From Faecalibacterium sp. (GTDB lineage Bacteria; Bacillota; Clostridia; Oscillospirales; Ruminococcaceae), in assembly GCA_020025795.1 (NCBI GenBank), contig JAHHRK010000074.1, positions 1 through 7,757 of the forward strand: a stretch of DNA of 7,757 nt, read 5' to 3'. How positions within the stretch are numbered: the first letter of the stretch is position 1; every line of letters starts with the position of its first letter. Made by a program: the position numbers and the translations under genes. The notes beneath the pieces were generated by a model that saw only the letters and a program-made list of their open reading frames with translations, had not been told where the DNA came from and ran no database searches. Shown one piece after another: positions 6,739 through 7,757 of the stretch.

Positions 6739-6770
6739 AAAAAGGGCTGCGGTGATGTGCGCCGCAGCCC
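6739..6770 (-). terminator. Terminator-like hairpin between tpiA and gpmI
   Basis: A perfect 9-bp stem GGGCTGCGG/CCGCAGCCC pairs 6770-6762 with 6752-6744 around a 9-nt loop, and is followed on the minus strand by TTTTT then ATGC. It starts 16 nt after the tpiA stop. Only 28 nt lie between its end and the gpmI start, which are taken up by the ribosome binding site. gpmI therefore probably depends on read-through, and the hairpin may be a partial terminator or may protect the upstream mRNA end. Confidence 0.75.
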
Positions 6771-6786
6771 GGGTTTTGCTTAAAAC

Positions 6787-7557
<771 letters not shown>

Positions 7558-7580
7558 AATGATGATGCTCCTTCATTTTT

Positions 7581-7618
7581 ACAAAATAAAAAGCGCGGCG
7601 GCGCAGGCCGCCGCGCTT
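7581..7618 (-). terminator. Terminator-like hairpin between pgk and tpiA
   Basis: A perfect 12-bp stem pairs 7618-7607 with 7602-7591 (AAGCGCGGCGGC/GCCGCCGCGCTT) around a 4-nt loop, and is followed on the minus strand by TTTATTTTGT. It begins 20 nt after the pgk stop. Only about 33 nt separate the stem from the tpiA start, too little for a promoter plus ribosome binding site. Partial termination or RNA 3'-end stabilisation with read-through into tpiA is the likely role. Confidence 0.8.
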
Positions 7619-7638
7619 GGTAGGCTCAGTGGTGAGAA

Positions 7639-7757
7639 TTATGCGTTCTGGATCACTGCGATGCCGGGCAGTTCCTTGCCCTCCAGGTATTCCAGAGAAG
7701 CGCCGCCGCCGGTGGAGATGTGGGTCATCTTGTCGCCCAGGCCCATCTGCTGCACAG
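7639..7757 (-). CDS. pgk: Phosphoglycerate kinase, C-terminal 39 codons (partial)
   Basis: The frame enters from the right edge and ends at a TAA at 7639-7641. The visible 38 residues contain KMTHISTGGGASLEYLEGKELPG, in shorter form STGGGASLE followed by LEGKELPG. This is the hallmark C-terminal nucleotide-binding segment of phosphoglycerate kinase, which makes ATP from 1,3-bisphosphoglycerate in glycolysis. The protein ends IAVIQNA. Only this tail is in the window, so the start, the length and the substrate-binding N-domain cannot be judged. It is co-oriented with tpiA and gpmI in the order common in Firmicutes glycolytic operons, and a hairpin follows it. Confidence 0.96.
   Translation of the reverse strand, partial: VQQMGLGDKMTHISTGGGASLEYLEGKELPGIAVIQNA

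Overview
The window (about 55% GC by eye) looks like chromosomal DNA of a Gram-positive anaerobe of the class Clostridia, probably close to Oscillospiraceae/Ruminococcaceae. This rests on the pgk-tpiA-gpmI gene order, strong AAGGAG-type ribosome binding sites, a signal-peptide membrane protein beginning DMGPKP, and a SpoIID-like protein with many peptidoglycan-binding repeats. The taxonomic placement is inference; there is no rRNA or other marker gene here.

Layout. Positions 1-1722 read on the plus strand: the possible last 21 codons of an upstream gene, an unrecognised 211-residue cytosolic-type protein (151-786), and a secreted/membrane protein of unknown function (865-1722). A 16-bp bidirectional terminator (1730-1766) separates these from everything else, which lies on the minus strand. 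In minus-strand order these are: the end of pgk (7757-7639), tpiA (7557-6787), gpmI (6714-5188), an 859-residue SpoIID-like protein with six peptidoglycan-binding repeats (5064-2485), and a 230-residue M15-type metallopeptidase with one peptidoglycan-binding domain (2469-1777).

How the genes work together. pgk, tpiA and gpmI encode three lower-glycolysis enzymes and appear co-oriented as an operon. Each is followed by a GC-rich hairpin with a T-rich tail. The two inside the run leave no room for a promoter before the next gene, so they suggest partial termination or 3'-end protection rather than full stops. The SpoIID-like and M15 genes are 15 nt apart and almost surely co-transcribed. Together they offer a glycan-strand cutter and a stem-peptide cutter, both with wall-binding repeats and neither with a visible signal peptide. 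That pair is the most interesting part of the window. It is best read as an uncharacterised clostridial wall- or spore-remodelling module rather than a wholly new system.

No tRNA, rRNA, CRISPR array, insertion sequence, integrase or phage structural gene was seen. No stretch over 300 bases lacks a gene.
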